Origin: SHVO01 sp964576515
Lineage (GTDB): Bacteria > Pseudomonadota > Alphaproteobacteria > Rhodospirillales > Rhodospirillaceae
Assembly: GCA_964576515.1 (NCBI GenBank)
Contig: CAZNUW010000015.1
Span: forward strand, 1 to 64,000
Length of the DNA stretch: 64,000 nt
Direction of reading: 5' to 3'
Shown: piece after piece, positions 16,266-24,995 of the stretch
How positions within the stretch are numbered: position 1 is the stretch's first letter
How the letters are laid out: every line of letters starts with the position of its first letter
Notes under the pieces: model-generated
Database searches by the model: none
The model's input: only the letters and a program-made list of their open reading frames with translations
Told to the model about the DNA's origin: nothing
Made by a program: the position numbers and the translations under genes

Positions 16266-16907
16266 CTAAGTTGTTCCATTAATTGCATTTATGGCGTTTT
16301 TCAACGCCTTATGGAACATGGCTTCTGTGAGGACCCCTGTGTTCACATTGTATCGCGAACAATGATAGGAGTCTGTCATTGATAGTTTGTTCTCAAAACG
16401 ATGTACCACGCCGTGACCGAAGGGATAAATCACCTTCCGGAGACCGAGCGTCGATAGGACCGCGTCGTGGGCGATGCGCCCCAAGGCGAGGATCGAGCGT
16501 AAGCGCGGCATAGCGCCGATTTCGCCCACGAGAAAAGGGCGGCAGGTCTTTTGCTCGAGCGGCGTCGGTTTGTTTTCAGGGGGGACACAGCGCACGGCAT
16601 TCGTGATTCGTGTCGCGACGAGTTCGAGACCATCGTCGATCGAGACCCCGTACGCGCCCTTGGCGCGGCCGAACTTGAGGAGGCTTGGGTAGAGGAGTTC
16701 GCCGGCGTAGTCGCCGGTAAACGGCCGGCCCGTGCGGTTCGCGCCGCGAAGGCCGGGGGCGAGGCCCACCACCAGGAGCTCCGCCTCCATCGGGCCGAAG
16801 GCCGGGACCGGAGCGTTGTGCCAGTCCGGGAAGGCGGCCCGATTGGCGTCCCGGAAGTCGACCAGGCGCGGGCAGAGCGAGCAATTTTGCGAGGGAGCGG
16901 ATACCAT
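16266..16907 (-). CDS. Uracil-DNA glycosylase, family 5 (UDGb type)
   Basis: The 213-residue DNA repair enzyme removes deaminated bases. GLAPGLRGANRTGRPFTGDYAG matches the family 5 active-site motif 1 (which lacks the catalytic polar residue of family 4) and SYHCSRYNVNTG matches the motif 2 region. Cys residues at NCSLCPR, near RCVPPE and TCRPF are placed to bind the 4Fe-4S cluster of this family. A short AT-rich region with a large inverted repeat lies just upstream of its start. Confidence 0.92.
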   Translation of the reverse strand: MVSAPSQNCSLCPRLVDFRDANRAAFPDWHNAPVPAFGPMEAELLVVGLAPGLRGANRTGRPFTGDYAGELLYPSLLKFGRAKGAYGVSIDDGLELVATRITNAVRCVPPENKPTPLEQKTCRPFLVGEIGAMPRLRSILALGRIAHDAVLSTLGLRKVIYPFGHGVVHRFENKLSMTDSYHCSRYNVNTGVLTEAMFHKALKNAINAINGTT

Positions 16908-16947
16908 GATGAGCGAGGTATAATAATCTTTAACACATGATTGAATA

Positions 16948-17002
16948 GATTTATTATATTATAAAATCAACATGTTATAGATATTATATAATGTAATAAA
17001 TC
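16948..17002. repeat. AT-rich inverted repeat between two divergent genes
   Basis: GATTTATTATATTATAAAAT (16948-16967) and ATTATATAATGTAATAAATC (16983-17002) are inverted copies matching at 18 of 20 positions, with a 15-bp spacer that itself contains the palindrome AACATGTT (16969-16976). The surrounding 90 bp are almost free of G and C in an otherwise GC-rich chromosome. It lies between the UDG gene (leftward) and folK (rightward) and has no T-run typical of a terminator. It could be an operator, a nucleoid-protein site or a cruciform-forming element. Confidence 0.8.
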
Positions 17003-17108
17003 AATGAAGAAGCCGACGTTTTTGCACCGTATATTTGCACAAGCCTATTCACCTCCCGGACTGAGGGCAAGCGATGCTCCGGTCCATATGACTTAAGGTT
17101 TCACCGGC

Positions 17109-17600
17109 ATGATCTTGATCGGCATCGGGGCAAACCTGCCGAGTGATGCGGGCTCCCCCCGTGAGACCTGCGAGGCGGCGCTGGTTCATCTCGGGCGCCT
17201 GGGCGCCGCCGTGACGGCGCGGTCACCCTGGTATGAGAGCGCGCCCGTGCCGCCGTCCGACCAGCCCTGGTACGTCAACGGGGTCGCGTCTGTCCAAACG
17301 ACCCTTTCCCCAGCCGGTTTGCTGGCGGCGCTTCATCTGACGGAGGCGGCCTTTGGACGCGTCCGGACGAGCGTTAATGCCGCCCGGAGCCTCGATTTGG
17401 ACCTTTTGGCGTACAACGACGAGGTGAGGGAAGTGGGGGCGCCGCGGCTTCCACATCCGCGGTTGCAGGATCGGGCTTTCGTCCTCTACCCCTTGCGGGA
17501 CCTGGCCCCGGGCTGGATTCATCCAATCCTTGGGGAAACCGCGGCTGATCTTGCCGCGAGATTACCCCCGCAGGGCATTCGGCTGCTGCAGGGCGGGTAG
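17109..17600 (+). CDS. folK: 2-amino-4-hydroxy-6-hydroxymethyldihydropteridine diphosphokinase
   Basis: The 163-residue enzyme transfers pyrophosphate from ATP to hydroxymethyl-dihydropterin in folate synthesis. It shows the start ILIGIGANLPSD, the pterin-binding PWYESAPV, DQPWYVNGV, and the metal-binding ARSLDLDLLAYND followed by LPHPRLQDRAFVLYPL. All catalytic elements are visible and the length is typical. It precedes rpoZ and rsh on the same strand, a common alphaproteobacterial arrangement. Confidence 0.95.
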   Translation: MILIGIGANLPSDAGSPRETCEAALVHLGRLGAAVTARSPWYESAPVPPSDQPWYVNGVASVQTTLSPAGLLAALHLTEAAFGRVRTSVNAARSLDLDLLAYNDEVREVGAPRLPHPRLQDRAFVLYPLRDLAPGWIHPILGETAADLAARLPPQGIRLLQGG

Positions 17601-17605
17601 ACCCC

Positions 17606-17634
17606 TTGAGCCGCCGGTCCATTCCGCGTACATA
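17606..17634 (+). promoter_or_regulatory. Candidate promoter for rpoZ
   Basis: TTGAGC (17606-17611) and TACATA (17629-17634) are 17 bp apart, just after the folK stop and about 110 bp upstream of rpoZ. By-eye assignment. Confidence 0.3.
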
Positions 17635-17745
17635 GACGCCTCTTTACGGCGGTGTGCTCGCGTCCCTATATCGGGGGACGGAGGGGTTGGCGTTGACCCG
17701 ATCCCCATTTGCGCGCACCTTAAACAATCTTAAGCGAGGACGAAT

Positions 17746-18192
17746 ATGGCCCGCGTTACGGTCGAAGACTGCGTTGAGAAAGTGCCCAATCGTTTCGAGC
17801 TGGTGATGGTCGCCGCGCAGCGTTCGCGCGAGATCTCCTCCGGCGCCGAACCGCGCTTGGAGCGTGACAACGACAAGAACCCGGTCGTGGCCTTGCGCGA
17901 AATCGCCGACGAGAAAGTCAGCCCGGAAGAATTGCACAACGCGCTGGTCCAGAGCCTGCAGCGTCACGTCGAAGTCGACGAGCCGGAAGAAGACGGTTTC
18001 GATGCCATGGCGTCGAACCCGGAGTTCGCCGGGCTCGCGGGTCAGATGAGCGAGCAGATGGCCGCCGCGGCCGGCATGGGTGTCGAGGGCGAAGACGAGG
18101 AAGAGGAAGAATCTTCGCCGAAACAGACCGGCGCGCACCCGAAGGTATCCTTCGAGGATGTCGACGCCGATATGGACGACAGCAAGGGGTGA
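17746..18192 (+). CDS. rpoZ: RNA polymerase omega subunit
   Basis: The 148-residue omega subunit helps assemble RNA polymerase and carries a ppGpp-binding site in many proteobacteria. The conserved start ARVTVEDCVEKVPNRFELVMVAAQRSREI and the KNPVVALREIADE segment are clear. The C-terminus (about 80-148) is a long acidic low-complexity tail with an EDEEEEE run, longer than in E. coli omega (91 residues) but of a kind seen in alphaproteobacteria. It is directly upstream of rsh, whose product makes ppGpp. Confidence 0.95.
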   Translation: MARVTVEDCVEKVPNRFELVMVAAQRSREISSGAEPRLERDNDKNPVVALREIADEKVSPEELHNALVQSLQRHVEVDEPEEDGFDAMASNPEFAGLAGQMSEQMAAAAGMGVEGEDEEEEESSPKQTGAHPKVSFEDVDADMDDSKG

Positions 18193-18313
18193 TGGGTAGA
18201 CGCGCGCACGCACAGATTTCGGTCCTCGCGAGCGCTGCGTCCAATCCGCTGCCGCGCCGAACTCTTCGTTCGGCCTTAATCCGCGGTCACATTTCCCGTG
18301 ACGGTGCGTCGCC

Positions 18314-20473
18314 ATGATGCGCCAATTTGAACTCGTCGAACGGGTAAAGTCCTACGATCCGGAAGCGGACGAGGACATGCTGAACCGCGCCTACGTGTAC
18401 GCCATGAAGATGCATGGTACGCAAAAGCGCGCGTCGGGCGATCCTTACTTCTCCCATCCCATCGAAGTCGCGGGCATCCTGACCGGCTACAAGCTCGATA
18501 CGGCGTCGATCGTCACCGCGCTTCTACATGACATTGTCGAGGATACGCATGCGTCCCTGGACGACGTGCGAGGTCTGTTCGGCGACGAGGTCGCGCGCCT
18601 GGTCGATGGCGTCACCAAGCTCGCGCGCCTCCAGATCCAAAACATGGAGACCAAGCAGGCGGAGAATTTCCGCAAGTTTGTGCTCGCTATGTCCGAAGAC
18701 ATCCGCGTGCTTTTGGTGAAGCTCGCCGACCGTCTGCATAACATGCGCACCTTGCGCTTCATCTCGGATCCGGCGAAACGCAAATCCATCGCCATGGAGA
18801 CGATGGAAATCTATGCGCCGCTCGCCGAGCGCATCGGGATGCAGGAAATCAAGACGGAACTGGAAGACCTGGCGTTCGCAGAGATGCACCCCGAGGCGCG
18901 CGCCTCGATCATGACGCGGCTGAAGTTCCTGGAACTCCACGGCGGCGATCTCGTCGTGAAGATCATGGATGAACTCGATCACGTGATGCAGGAAGCGGGC
19001 GTCGAGGGATATATCTCCGGCCGCGAAAAAACGCCTTACTCCATCTGGCGCAAGATGCAGATCAAGGACGTGAGTTTCGAGCAGCTCTCGGACATCATGG
19101 CCTTCCGCGTCATGGTCGAGAATGTTCCGGACTGCTACCGCGTCCTCGGTATCATCCATACGCACTATCCGACCGTACCCGGCCGCTTCAAGGATTACAT
19201 TTCGACGCCGAAGCGCAACGGCTACCGGTCGATCCATACGTCGGTGATCGGTCCCCAGAAACACCGCATCGAAATCCAAGTCCGTACGCACAAGATGCAC
19301 GAGGTCGCCGAACTCGGCGTCGCGAGCCATTGGCGGTACAAAAGCCAAGACCTGTTTGGGGCGACGGCCAAGCCTGTCGAGGGGCGTCAGTACTCGTGGC
19401 TGCGCGAACTCCTCGACATCTTGGAGCACGCGCAGTCGCCGCAGGAGTTCTTGGAGCACACCAAGCTTGAGATGTTCCACGATCAGGTTTTTTGCTTCAC
19501 GCCGAAGGGCGATCTGATCGCGCTGCCGCGCGGCGCCAGCCCGGTGGATTTCGCCTACGCCGTGCATACGGAAGTGGGGAACACCTGCGTCGGCGCGAAG
19601 GTGAACGGCCGCATCGTCCCGCTGCGGACGCGGTTGCAGAACGGCGATCAGGTCGAAGTCGTCATGTCGACCGCGCAGAAGCCGTCGCCGGAGTGGGAAG
19701 GGTTCGTTGTGACCGGTAAGGCGCGCGCGCATATCCGCCGCCGTATCCGTTCGGAGGCTCGCGCCGAGTACATCAAGTTGGGCCGTCACATCCTCGAGCA
19801 GGCCTTCAACAAGGAAGGTCTTAGCCTCACCGACAAGGGTCTGAACGGGATTCTCGAGAAGTTCACGGCGGAGAACATCGACGATCTTCATGCCAAGGTG
19901 GGCGAGGGGCGCGTCATGGGCCGCGAGGTGCTCGTCGCCGTCTATCCGGGCGCGCGCTTGGGCGCCGACGACAATGTCGTGAACCTCTCACAGGCGCGCC
20001 TTAAGCATGCCCACGACGCCGGCGACGCGATCGCGATCAAGGGCCTTACGCCGGGCATGTCGGTCCATCTGGGCGAGTGCTGCCATCCGCTTCCGGGCGA
20101 TCGGATCGTCGGTATCGCGGGCGGCGGGCATGGCATCGACATCCATGCCATCGATTGCGAACGGCTTGAGAAATACGCCGATCAGCCCGAACTCTGGATC
20201 GATCTCGCATGGGACCCGGATCGGGATAAGGATATACATATCGGCAGGATCAATCTTGTGGTGGCGAACGAGGCGGGAAGTCTCGGGGCGCTTTCCACGG
20301 TGATCGCGCGCAATTTCGGGAACATCTCGAACCTCAAGATCGCCAAACGGTCGAAGGATTTCTTCGAGATGACGCTGGACATCGAGGTGAGGAGCGTGAA
20401 GCACTTGACCAACATCATCGCGGCGCTTCGCGCGACACCCGCCATAAATTCCGTCGAACGCGCCCGCGGCTGA
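18314..20473 (+). CDS. rsh: Bifunctional (p)ppGpp synthetase/hydrolase
   Basis: The 719-residue RelA/SpoT homologue is probably the main stringent-response enzyme of the organism. In order it has an HD hydrolase domain (HPIEVAGILTG, ALLHDIVEDT, KLADRLHNMRTL), a synthetase domain (PGRFKDYISTPKRNGYRSIH and the EIQVRT strand), a TGS domain (about 395-455), a Zn-finger/helical region with ECCHPLPGDRI and a C-terminal ACT domain. The intact HDxxED motif indicates that hydrolysis is retained, so the protein is bifunctional rather than a RelA-like synthetase only. It follows rpoZ after 121 bp. Confidence 0.95.
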   Translation: MMRQFELVERVKSYDPEADEDMLNRAYVYAMKMHGTQKRASGDPYFSHPIEVAGILTGYKLDTASIVTALLHDIVEDTHASLDDVRGLFGDEVARLVDGVTKLARLQIQNMETKQAENFRKFVLAMSEDIRVLLVKLADRLHNMRTLRFISDPAKRKSIAMETMEIYAPLAERIGMQEIKTELEDLAFAEMHPEARASIMTRLKFLELHGGDLVVKIMDELDHVMQEAGVEGYISGREKTPYSIWRKMQIKDVSFEQLSDIMAFRVMVENVPDCYRVLGIIHTHYPTVPGRFKDYISTPKRNGYRSIHTSVIGPQKHRIEIQVRTHKMHEVAELGVASHWRYKSQDLFGATAKPVEGRQYSWLRELLDILEHAQSPQEFLEHTKLEMFHDQVFCFTPKGDLIALPRGASPVDFAYAVHTEVGNTCVGAKVNGRIVPLRTRLQNGDQVEVVMSTAQKPSPEWEGFVVTGKARAHIRRRIRSEARAEYIKLGRHILEQAFNKEGLSLTDKGLNGILEKFTAENIDDLHAKVGEGRVMGREVLVAVYPGARLGADDNVVNLSQARLKHAHDAGDAIAIKGLTPGMSVHLGECCHPLPGDRIVGIAGGGHGIDIHAIDCERLEKYADQPELWIDLAWDPDRDKDIHIGRINLVVANEAGSLGALSTVIARNFGNISNLKIAKRSKDFFEMTLDIEVRSVKHLTNIIAALRATPAINSVERARG

Positions 20474-20495
20474 TTTTTCGGCGGACGCGCCCCCC

Positions 20496-21083
20496 ATGTT
20501 CCTTCGCCGGCAAAAGTTGAGTATGCGCGCCAAGGTCGGCGGGCTGTTCTGGCCGCGCATCGGCTGGAAGCGGGCGCTGCTGTATTACTGGTACCGGCTG
20601 CATCGCATGGAGGGGACGTCGCGCAGCATCGCCTCCGGACTCGCGTTCGGCGTTGCCGCCGCCATGACCCCGTTTTACGGACTGCATACCGTTTTCGCCA
20701 TCGGTGTGGCCTGGATTTTCGGCGCGAATATGTTCGCCGCCGCGCTGGGCACTTTCGCGAACAATCCCTGGACCGCGCCGCCTTTGTGGTTCGGGACCTA
20801 CTACCTCGGAACCTGGATGCTGGGGGGCGACGTCTCGTCGGAACCGGACTTCATCGTGATGTTCAAGCACCTGACGGAAGCGGTGTTCACCCGGGACATG
20901 GAACTGTTTGCCGAAAACATATGGCCGGTCCTCCAGCCCATGATCGTCGGGAGCGTTCCTTTCGCGGTGCTCGTCGGGTTCGCGACGTACCTGATCCTCG
21001 AACCGGCGATCCGCGCCATGCATCTTGAGCGCGCGCTTCGTTTCAATAAGCATCCCCACCATCCAAAGGACCAACATTCGTGA
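20496..21083 (+). CDS. DUF2062 membrane protein
   Basis: The 195-residue protein contains the DUF2062 domain with several hydrophobic segments (about 45-75, 75-100 and 150-175). The conserved Gly/Pro/Asn pattern ASGLAFGVAAAMTPFYGLHT and NNPWTAPPLWFGTYYLG is typical. The family occurs widely in proteobacteria; its function is unknown, though it is often found next to lipid, pdxJ-acpS or rsh genes as here. The start is ATG, 22 bp after rsh. Its stop overlaps the GTG start of pdxJ (GTGA). Confidence 0.88.
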   Translation: MFLRRQKLSMRAKVGGLFWPRIGWKRALLYYWYRLHRMEGTSRSIASGLAFGVAAAMTPFYGLHTVFAIGVAWIFGANMFAAALGTFANNPWTAPPLWFGTYYLGTWMLGGDVSSEPDFIVMFKHLTEAVFTRDMELFAENIWPVLQPMIVGSVPFAVLVGFATYLILEPAIRAMHLERALRFNKHPHHPKDQHS

Positions 21084-21826
21084 CCTCGGGTACCAATCGC
21101 TTGCGGCTTGGCGTGAACGTCGATCATGTGGCGACCGTGCGGAACGCCCGCGGCGGCTTGCACCCAGATCCGGTGCGCGCGGCGCTGCTGGCCGCCGAGG
21201 CGGGGGCCGACGGCATCACCGCGCACCTGCGCGAGGATCGCCGTCACATTTCGGATTCCGATATCGCGGCGCTAATGCGCGACCTGAAGGTGCCGTTGAA
21301 CCTTGAGATGGCGGCCACCCGCGAAATGCTCACGATTGCCCTGCGGCATAAACCTCATGCCGTATGCCTCGTGCCGGAGAAGCGCGAGGAACGCACCACG
21401 GAGGGCGGCTTGGACGCGGTCGGCGGGCACAACCACCTCGCGCCTTTTGTGCGCGAACTGTCGGGCGCGGGCATCCGCGTTTCGCTTTTCATCGAAGCCG
21501 ATCCGCGCCAACTCGATGCCGCCCGGGCGATGGGCGCGCCGGTCGTGGAACTGCACACAGGGTCTTACTGCGACGCCGCGCCGGGACCGGCGAGGGATGC
21601 GCTTTTGAAGCGCATCCAGGACGCCGCGGCGCACGCCGGGCGCATCGGTCTTGAGTGTCATGCGGGGCATGGGCTCAGCTACGATACGGTCCGCCCGATC
21701 GCGGCCATCCCAAATCTGGCGGAGCTCAACATCGGGCACTTTCTCGTGGGCGAGGCGATTTTCACAGGTTTCGCGGATTCCATCCGTAGGATGCGCGCCG
21801 CCATGGACGAGGCGCGGACCCCGTGA
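21080..21826 (+). CDS. pdxJ: Pyridoxine 5'-phosphate synthase
   Basis: The 248-residue TIM-barrel enzyme condenses 3-amino-1-phosphoacetone phosphate with deoxyxylulose phosphate to pyridoxine phosphate. RLGVNVDHVATVRNARGG, GADGITAHLREDRRHI, the PEKREERTTEGGLD segment and LAELNIGHFLVGEAIF are diagnostic. The start is GTG overlapping the DUF2062 stop, and the stop overlaps the acpS start. The pdxJ-acpS order is conserved across proteobacteria. Confidence 0.95.
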   Translation: MTSGTNRLRLGVNVDHVATVRNARGGLHPDPVRAALLAAEAGADGITAHLREDRRHISDSDIAALMRDLKVPLNLEMAATREMLTIALRHKPHAVCLVPEKREERTTEGGLDAVGGHNHLAPFVRELSGAGIRVSLFIEADPRQLDAARAMGAPVVELHTGSYCDAAPGPARDALLKRIQDAAAHAGRIGLECHAGHGLSYDTVRPIAAIPNLAELNIGHFLVGEAIFTGFADSIRRMRAAMDEARTP

Positions 21827-22239
21827 TCCTCGGTATCGGCAACGATCTCATCGATATCCGCCGAATCGAAAAGACCCTCGCGCGGTTCGGGGACCGGTTC
21901 GTGAACCGGATCTACACGGACGTGGAGAAGCGCAAGGCCGAGCGGCGCAAAGGGACCGGAACCGGGTATGCCGCGACCCTTGCCAAGCGATACGCGGCGA
22001 AGGAGGCGGCCTCGAAAGCGCTGGGGACGGGCTTCCGGGCCGGGGTCTATTGGCGCGATCTCGGTGTTGTGAACGAACCCTCCGGAAAGCCCACGATTGT
22101 CATGACCGGGGGCGCCGCCCGGCGCCTTGCGTCATTGGTTCCGCCCGGGATGCGCCCGCAAATTGCATTGACCATCACCGACGAGTACCCCATCGCCGAG
22201 GCCATGGTGATCATTTCCGCCGTGCCGGACGTTAAGTAA
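21823..22239 (+). CDS. acpS: Holo-[acyl-carrier-protein] synthase
   Basis: The 138-residue enzyme moves the 4'-phosphopantetheine arm from CoA to acyl carrier protein. ILGIGNDLIDIRRIEKTL at the start supplies the Mg-binding Asp, and KRYAAKEAASKALGTGF contains the conserved Glu and Lys residues. The start is GTG, with a 4-bp overlap with pdxJ. The length is normal. Confidence 0.95.
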   Translation: MILGIGNDLIDIRRIEKTLARFGDRFVNRIYTDVEKRKAERRKGTGTGYAATLAKRYAAKEAASKALGTGFRAGVYWRDLGVVNEPSGKPTIVMTGGAARRLASLVPPGMRPQIALTITDEYPIAEAMVIISAVPDVK

Positions 22240-22383
22240 TGGGGCGCCGGCCAAAGCCTGTCACGCCGGGCTCATTCCCTTGACTTTACGGGGCGGCGCT
22301 GGCTTCATCCCGCCCTTCCGCGCTCGGGTCGCAAGTCCCGGGCCGGCCACCTTAATTCCATGGCAATATCCGGTATCACGAGC

Positions 22384-23118
22384 ATGAGCGCGAAAAAGCA
22401 GGAAGGTCTTGGCGAGACCTTGCTCACGGTTGTGTACGCCGTCCTTATCGCGGTCGTGATTCGCACGTTCGCCTTTGAGCCGTTCAATATCCCGTCGGGC
22501 TCGATGATCCCGACCTTGCTGGTGGGCGACTATCTGTTCGTCTCGAAATACTCGTACGGCTATAGCCGTCATTCCTTCCCTTTGAGCGCGGCGCCCTTTG
22601 ACGGCCGCTTTTTCGCCTCGGCGCCGGAGCGTGGCGACGTGGTGGTGTTCAAGTTCCCGCCCGACGATAAGACCGATTACATCAAACGCGTGATCGGCCT
22701 GCCGGGCGATACGGTGCGCATGCAGGATGGGCGCCTCTTCATCAATGGATCGTTGGTCGAGCGTCAGCGGGTCGACGAGTACACCTATCGCGACACCTAC
22801 GGCAGCGTGCTCCGCCTGACGCGCTACACCGAGACGCTTCCCGGCGGAAAACAACACCCGATCCTCGAAGACGGCGACCACGCCCGTTACGACAACACCC
22901 AGGAGTTCAAAGTGCCCGAGGGGCACTACTTCATGATGGGCGACAACCGGGATATCTCGCTCGACAGCCGCGCCGACGTGGGCTTCGTGCCCGCGCAAAA
23001 CCTCGTGGGCCGCGCCGAGTTCATCTTCTTCTCCACCGACGGCAGCGCGCGCATCTGGGAAGTATGGCGTTGGCCGTTCGCGATGCGGTTCTCGCGTTTC
23101 TTTGACGGCATCCACTAA
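22384..23118 (+). CDS. lepB: Signal peptidase I
   Basis: The 244-residue inner-membrane protease removes signal peptides from exported proteins. A single transmembrane segment lies at about 12-30. FNIPSGSMIPTLLVGDY contains the nucleophile Ser40 and YIKRVIGLPGD the general base Lys101; the later MGDNRDISLDSR is box E. The ATG at 22384 gives the family's usual N-terminal length; an upstream in-frame ATG at 22360 cannot be excluded. The gene is followed by rnc, era and recO, a classic conserved order. Confidence 0.95.
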   Translation: MSAKKQEGLGETLLTVVYAVLIAVVIRTFAFEPFNIPSGSMIPTLLVGDYLFVSKYSYGYSRHSFPLSAAPFDGRFFASAPERGDVVVFKFPPDDKTDYIKRVIGLPGDTVRMQDGRLFINGSLVERQRVDEYTYRDTYGSVLRLTRYTETLPGGKQHPILEDGDHARYDNTQEFKVPEGHYFMMGDNRDISLDSRADVGFVPAQNLVGRAEFIFFSTDGSARIWEVWRWPFAMRFSRFFDGIH

Positions 23119-23134
23119 AGACGCGGGGCGGCTC

Positions 23135-23827
23135 ATGACCACCCGCCGCCATCCGCTGGAAGACATCCTCGGCCATCAGTTCAAGGATCAGGATCTGCTC
23201 GCGCTCGCGCTGACGCATCGCGGCGCGCTGGGCAGCGGCCGCTCCAAGGTCAACCTGGTCGCCAACGAACGCCTCGAATTCCTGGGCGACCGCGTTCTCG
23301 GCCTGGTGATCGCCCAAGCGCTGTTGGAGCGGTTCCCCGAGGAGAACGAGGGCGCGCTCGCGGCGCGGCTTGCCGCGCTCGTCAGCGCGGCGGAACTTTC
23401 GCGTGTCGCCGAGGAAATGGGGCTCGCCGGTCATCTCAAAATCGCGCGTACCCAGAACCTCGATCCCGCGGCAACCGCGGTGCTCGCGGACGCCTGTGAA
23501 GCGGTCATCGGCGCGCTTTATCTGGACGGCGGATTGGAGAAGGCCGGCCAGTTCATCCGCCGCCGGTGGGTCGGCGCGATGGAGGCCGACGTTGCGCCGC
23601 CGAAGGATCCGAAAATGGCGCTGCAGGAATGGGCGCAGGGCCGAGGGTTGCCTCTACCGGTTTATCGCGACGTGGAGGCCGAAGGACCGGCGCATGCGCC
23701 GTCCTTCACCATGAGCGTCAGCGTCGAAGGATTTCCCGAAATGCTGGGCAAGGGGCGTACGAAGCGTCTCGCGACCCAGACCGCCGCGGCGTCGCTGCTG
23801 GCGCAACTTGTTGAGAAGAGCACATGA
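23135..23827 (+). CDS. rnc: Ribonuclease III
   Basis: The 230-residue double-stranded RNA endonuclease takes part in rRNA and mRNA processing. The signature NERLEFLGDRVLGLVIA and the later ADACEAVIGALYLDGG supply the four catalytic acidic residues. The C-terminal double-stranded RNA-binding domain runs from DPKMALQEWAQGRGL to the end, with GKGRTKRLATQTAAASLL. The ATG start lies 16 bp after lepB. Its stop overlaps era by ATGA. Confidence 0.95.
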   Translation: MTTRRHPLEDILGHQFKDQDLLALALTHRGALGSGRSKVNLVANERLEFLGDRVLGLVIAQALLERFPEENEGALAARLAALVSAAELSRVAEEMGLAGHLKIARTQNLDPAATAVLADACEAVIGALYLDGGLEKAGQFIRRRWVGAMEADVAPPKDPKMALQEWAQGRGLPLPVYRDVEAEGPAHAPSFTMSVSVEGFPEMLGKGRTKRLATQTAAASLLAQLVEKST

Positions 23828-24741
23828 CCGATCCCGCCGACCGTCGCTGCGGTTTTGTCGCCGTCGTGGGCGCGCCCAATGCGGGCAAGTCCACCCTGGT
23901 GAACGCGCTTGTGGGCGCCAAGGTGAGCATCGTCTCGCCGCGCGTGCAGACAACCCGCACGCTGGTGCGCGGGATCGCGATGTTCGGCGATGCGCAGGTT
24001 ATTTTCGTCGATACGCCCGGGATTTTTCAGCCGAAAAAGCGTTTCGAGCGCGCGATGGTGGCCGCGGCCTGGGCGGGCGCGGCCGACGCCGAGGTTGTCC
24101 TTCTGGTGGTCGATGCGGTGAAGGCCGGGAAGCCGGGCGGCGAAGAGGAAACCGACGCCATTGTCGCCGATCTCAAAGCGGCGAACCGCAAGGCCTTTCT
24201 GGCTCTCAACAAGGTGGATCAGGCCGACAAGGGCAAACTGCTCGAACTCGCGCAGCGCTTGGACGCCTCGGGCGTCTTCATCGAGATTTTCATGGTGTCG
24301 GCCCTGAAGGGCGATGGTCTCGACCGGATTCGCGAGACGCTGACGGGGCTGGTGCCGCAAGGGCCGTGGCTGTTCCCCGAGGACGAAGTGACGGACATGC
24401 CCTCGCGGTTCCTGGCCGCGGAGGTGACCCGCGAAAAGCTTTTCCTCAATCTGAAGCAGGAACTCCCTTATTCCTGCGCGGTGGAAACCGAACGGTGGGA
24501 GGAAAAGAAGGACGGAAGCATCCGCATCGAGCAGGTCGTTTATGTCACGCGCGAGAGCCATCGGCCCATTGTGCTGGGGCACGGCGGGCAGCGCATCAAG
24601 ACGATCGGCGCTTCGGCGCGGTCGGAACTGGAACGCATGTTCGACCGCCGGGTGCATCTTTTTCTGCACGTGAAGGTCAACGAACGCTGGAACGAAGACC
24701 GTTCGCTCTATGCGGCGTGGGGGCTCGACTTCAACGCCTAA
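23824..24741 (+). CDS. era: GTPase Era
   Basis: The 305-residue GTPase assists maturation of the small ribosomal subunit and binds the 3' end of 16S rRNA. GAPNAGKST (G1), the VQTTRT switch, DTPGIF (G3) and NKVD (G4) are present, followed by a C-terminal KH domain with GHGGQRIKTIGASARSELE. Translational coupling with rnc follows from the 4-bp overlap. Confidence 0.95.
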   Translation: MTDPADRRCGFVAVVGAPNAGKSTLVNALVGAKVSIVSPRVQTTRTLVRGIAMFGDAQVIFVDTPGIFQPKKRFERAMVAAAWAGAADAEVVLLVVDAVKAGKPGGEEETDAIVADLKAANRKAFLALNKVDQADKGKLLELAQRLDASGVFIEIFMVSALKGDGLDRIRETLTGLVPQGPWLFPEDEVTDMPSRFLAAEVTREKLFLNLKQELPYSCAVETERWEEKKDGSIRIEQVVYVTRESHRPIVLGHGGQRIKTIGASARSELERMFDRRVHLFLHVKVNERWNEDRSLYAAWGLDFNA

Positions 24742-24751
24742 GTCCGCTCTG

Positions 24752-24952
24752 ATGGGCGGCGGTCGAGAACGGAGCTGGTGTGTGGCGGTCTTTGGCGTAA
24801 CGTGTTTTATCATCGGCGTGGCCGCCCTGGCGGCGCTGGTGGTTCGCAGGGGCCGGAACCTGCCTCAACGCGGCCTCGATCACCTGCTCGTTTTTTTGGG
24901 GACGTCCGGCGTGATCGTCGGCATTGGCGCCGTCTTCATGCGCTTTGCCTGA
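24752..24952 (+). CDS. Small two-helix membrane protein (hypothetical)
   Basis: The 66-residue reading frame lies between era and recO, beginning at an ATG 10 bp after the era stop. It has two hydrophobic segments (about 9-30 and 43-65) separated by a basic loop with RRGRNLPQRG, as expected for a small inner-membrane protein with a positive cytoplasmic turn. I do not recognise a family. Its snug fit between two conserved genes, with 43 bp before recO, supports reality, but there is no strong ribosome site. Confidence 0.45.
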   Translation: MGGGRERSWCVAVFGVTCFIIGVAALAALVVRRGRNLPQRGLDHLLVFLGTSGVIVGIGAVFMRFA

Positions 24953-24995
24953 AGCGCCCCTGGCGCGTTTCCAGCGCCAGAATTAAAGTGCCGGC

